A stretch of DNA of 7,968 nt from an uncultured Eubacteriales bacterium (lineage in GTDB: Bacteria; Bacillota; Clostridia; Oscillospirales; CAG-272). This document shows, piece after piece, positions 6,196 through 7,968 of the stretch. How positions within the stretch are numbered: the stretch's first letter is position 1; each line of letters starts with the position of its first letter. The notes under the pieces are model-generated. The model was not told the origin of the DNA, searched no databases, and worked only from the letters and a program-made list of their open reading frames with translations. The stretch is taken from positions 1 to 7,968 of the forward strand of contig UQXK01000061.1 in assembly GCA_900544985.1 (NCBI GenBank). The letters run 5' to 3'. The position numbers and the translations under genes are program-made.

Positions 6196-7275
6196 ATGGA
6201 GTTTTTACCGAAGGAACCTTATAAAAGAATATCTTATATCCTTTTGTACACCGTTCTTGGAATAATAGGATTTTTCCTGTTTTTCAAGTTTGTTTTTCCC
6301 GTGCTCCTGCCGTTTATCATAGCCTTTATAATAGCGTGCGCCGTAAGGAAGCCCGCCCTTTTTCTGGCAAAGAAAACAGAGAAAAGCGTAAAATTCTTTT
6401 CTGTTTTATTCGGCATTCTCGCGCTTACGCTGACCGCGGTACTGATATCCGTATGCGTCACAAAGCTGATAGGAGAACTTTCCTCGTTCGTTTCCGGAAT
6501 AATGGAAAATAAAGAGGAAATACTCGACAAAATAATGGGATTTTCCGAAAAAACGGACAGCTTTCTTTCCCGCTTTATCACGGGCAACGACGACGCGGCG
6601 ATAAATTTCCGCAAAAGCGTATCGGATTTTATAACCGACGCGTCAAAAAACATATTATCGGGAATAACCACAAAAATCCCCGCCGTTATAGGCGGAATAT
6701 TTTCCAAAGTTCCTCTTATACTGTTTTCCGTTATCGCAATGGTGTTATCATGTATCTATTTTTGCCTTGATTTCGATGATATAAGCAATTTTTTCTCAAA
6801 AAAAGCATTTTCTTTTCTGAACAACGTAAAAAAAGCATATTTTACAGCTGTCGGAAAATATATGCGCGCCTGCCTTGTAATATTTTTAATGACGGCGGCT
6901 GAACTCACAATAGGATTTTTGATAATCGGAGTAAAATATTCTCTTTTGATGGGCGTTATAACGGCATTTATTGATATACTCCCCGTATTCGGCAGCGGAA
7001 CTGTCCTTCTTCCCTTCGCCGTCATGGAATTTATAAAAGGAAATTTCTCTCTCGGTATAGGTCTTGTGGCGCTGTATACGATAGTTACATTCATAAGGCA
7101 GATAAGCGAACCGAAGATAATGGGAAAAAATCTCGGTGTCCATCCGCTGCTGTCGCTCATATGCGTTTACGCGGGATACAGATTTTTCGGTGTTGTGGGA
7201 ATGATCTTTCTCCCCATAACCGCAGTAATATTGAAAAATATATTTCTCACAAAGGAGGACGCGGCAAAAATTTGA
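6196..7275 (+). CDS. ytvI: YtvI-like AI-2E/TqsA-family integral membrane protein
   Basis: This is a polytopic membrane protein of 359 residues in the AI-2E transporter family. It is close in length and layout to the sporulation membrane protein YtvI of Bacillus (about 370 residues). The pattern is a pair of hydrophobic helices at about 13-50, one at 66-90, an amphipathic soluble region at 92-165, then helices near 170-190, 223-246, 248-276, 282-300 and 318-348. Family motifs are visible: DILPVFGSGTVLLP (260-273) and the loop RQISEPKIMGKNLGVHPL (301-318). The substrate of the YtvI branch is unknown; other family members export autoinducer-2 or exchange ions. The ATG at 6196 is preferred because GAGGG (6187-6191) precedes it. 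The in-frame TTG at 6136 lies within the divergent promoter and lacks a ribosome site. It overlaps the M50 peptidase gene by 4 bp, which implies coupled translation. No convincing plus-strand promoter was found. Confidence 0.85.
   Translation: MEFLPKEPYKRISYILLYTVLGIIGFFLFFKFVFPVLLPFIIAFIIACAVRKPALFLAKKTEKSVKFFSVLFGILALTLTAVLISVCVTKLIGELSSFVSGIMENKEEILDKIMGFSEKTDSFLSRFITGNDDAAINFRKSVSDFITDASKNILSGITTKIPAVIGGIFSKVPLILFSVIAMVLSCIYFCLDFDDISNFFSKKAFSFLNNVKKAYFTAVGKYMRACLVIFLMTAAELTIGFLIIGVKYSLLMGVITAFIDILPVFGSGTVLLPFAVMEFIKGNFSLGIGLVALYTIVTFIRQISEPKIMGKNLGVHPLLSLICVYAGYRFFGVVGMIFLPITAVILKNIFLTKEDAAKI
7251..7258 (+). promoter_or_regulatory. Ribosome binding site that sets the peptidase TTG start
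   Basis: AAAGGAGG lies inside the last codons of the YtvI-like gene, 13 bp before the TTG at 7272. It is the only strong site near the beginning of the peptidase reading frame. It supports a TTG start that overlaps the previous stop codon (TTGA). Confidence 0.7.
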
Positions 7276-7859
7276 AAAAAAGACCTTCATTTTATATAAA
7301 TCCGTTCGCGCCGGCAGGACTTTTTCTTTTGTTTTTCGCATTCGGGAAAAATGAGCGCGCGGCTGTTCTTTCATCGGTGACGGTCCACGAGCTTTCACAC
7401 CTTGTCGCCGCATATCTTGCAGGACAAAAATGCAGATCGGTGACACTCACCTCTTTCGGTATAAATCTCGGCTTCACTCCGCCGAAAACGTATATAAACG
7501 AAATAGCAATAGCCGCGGCAGGACCTTTTTCCAGTCTCTTGTATGCGTTTATAGGATATAAATACGGAGGAGCTTTCGGATACGAGGTATCCATGTTTTC
7601 CGCGCTTTTCGGAATAATGAATCTTATCCCGCTTCCCTCTTTTGACGGCTATCATATTCTTTACGGCGCGCTTTCATTGTCATTTAAAGAAAGCACCGCG
7701 CAAAAAGCCGTGTACACTGTTTCTCTTATATGCCTTTTTATCGTCTGGATGATATCTGTATACATACTTTTTTACAGCGGAATAAATTTTATATTGCTTC
7801 TTTTTTCATCATATGTTTTCGCCGTCGCAGTAATAAAAAAAGACTTACCTTTCTTATAA
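7272..7859 (+). CDS. M50-family intramembrane metalloprotease, SpoIVFB-like
   Basis: This is a probable site-2-protease-type zinc peptidase of 195 residues, acting within the membrane on a membrane-tethered substrate. The zinc motif is HELSH (39-43) with catalytic Glu40, and the third metal ligand is Asp125 in NLIPLPSFDG (117-126), the NPDG-type motif of the family. AAAAGPFSS-like small-residue packing occurs at 80-88 (IAAAAGPFSS region). Hydrophobic segments lie near 12-25, 30-50, 76-97, 104-122, 146-168 and 170-187. It is shorter than Bacillus SpoIVFB (about 290 residues) and has no CBS domain. The start is TTG, overlapping the YtvI-like stop by 4 bp. A longer upstream reading in the same frame would lie wholly within that gene. 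In the sporulation setting it may process a pro-sigma factor such as pro-sigma-K, but this is inferred from the family and the neighbour only. The last five residues (DLPFL) and the stop codon fall in or next to repeat copy 3. Confidence 0.85.
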   Translation: MKKRPSFYINPFAPAGLFLLFFAFGKNERAAVLSSVTVHELSHLVAAYLAGQKCRSVTLTSFGINLGFTPPKTYINEIAIAAAGPFSSLLYAFIGYKYGGAFGYEVSMFSALFGIMNLIPLPSFDGYHILYGALSLSFKESTAQKAVYTVSLICLFIVWMISVYILFYSGINFILLLFSSYVFAVAVIKKDLPFL

Positions 7860-7968
7860 GACTTACCTTTCTTTCGGAGAAAGGTAAGCCAAAGAACTTT
7901 GCCCGAACACACCGCTTTATTTTGGCGAAGCTTTTGAAGTTCCAAGAAACTTTTCCCGAAAAGTTTCT
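7843..7968 (+). repeat. Structured intergenic repeat, copy 3 (cut by window end)
   Basis: This copy starts with the H1 left arm (CTTACCTTTCTTATAAG) but lacks the H1 right arm and the first GCCAAAGAAC spacer seen in copy 2. H2 is perfect here: arms CTTACCTTTCT (7862-7872) and AGAAAGGTAAG (7878-7888) around loop TTCGG. A stretch alignable to copy 2 follows, then H3 (left arm CCAAGAAACTTTT, 7942-7954; loop CCCG; right arm cut by the window end). The stem sequences differ from copy 2, but the pairing is kept. The stop codon of the peptidase gene (7857-7859) lies inside it. It may also act as the 3' hairpin region of that transcript. Confidence 0.85.

Noticed and set aside
6756..7446. Minus-strand open frames (6756-7160 and 6886-7446) opposite the YtvI-like and M50 genes
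   Set aside because: The plus-strand reading shows clear family motifs and membrane segments, and the minus frames show none.

Overview
The window looks like a chromosomal segment of an AT-rich, Gram-positive, spore-forming Firmicute, most likely a member of the Clostridia. Three things suggest this. There are several short lipoproteins with Firmicute-style signal peptides and GGAGG-type ribosome binding sites. There is a LysM/GH18 protein of the spore-cortex SleL/YaaH type without a signal peptide. There is also a YtvI-like membrane protein overlapping an M50 (SpoIVFB-like) intramembrane metalloprotease gene. No RNA gene, CRISPR array, transposase or phage gene was seen. Species-level placement cannot be made from the sequence alone.

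Layout. Positions 1-200 hold the right half of a structured intergenic repeat, a symmetric intrinsic terminator and two further inverted repeats. Positions 201-3508 (minus strand) hold three paralogous lipoprotein genes. The one furthest downstream (201-1745) is a double-length version containing two copies of the extracellular domain. The first gene (2711-3508) has a near-consensus promoter (3655-3684) and its own terminator (2649-2682). The other two are 37 bp apart and probably co-transcribed. Positions 3742-5037 (minus) encode the LysM-LysM-GH18 protein, starting at TTG. Positions 5038-5375 are intergenic and hold the most complete copy of the structured repeat plus two hairpin terminators. 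Positions 5376-6071 (minus) encode a BspA-type leucine-rich-repeat lipoprotein with a clear promoter at 6120-6148. On the plus strand, 6196-7275 (YtvI-like) and 7272-7859 (M50 peptidase) overlap by 4 bp. The stop codon of the peptidase gene lies inside a third repeat copy, which runs off the window end.

How the genes relate. The GH18 protein, the YtvI homologue and the M50 protease together point to sporulation and germination: spore-cortex lysis, a forespore/mother-cell membrane protein, and possibly regulated intramembrane proteolysis. The lipoproteins are surface proteins of unknown role. Nothing in the sequence ties them to sporulation.

The most unusual content is (a) the expanding lipoprotein family with an internal domain duplication and a strongly conserved 69-bp DNA block at domain ends, and (b) the modular multi-hairpin intergenic repeat. 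Its copies differ by paired, compensating changes in the stems, its tail abuts unrelated terminators, and one copy supplies the 3' end of a gene. I did not find convincing evidence of a wholly new biochemical system.
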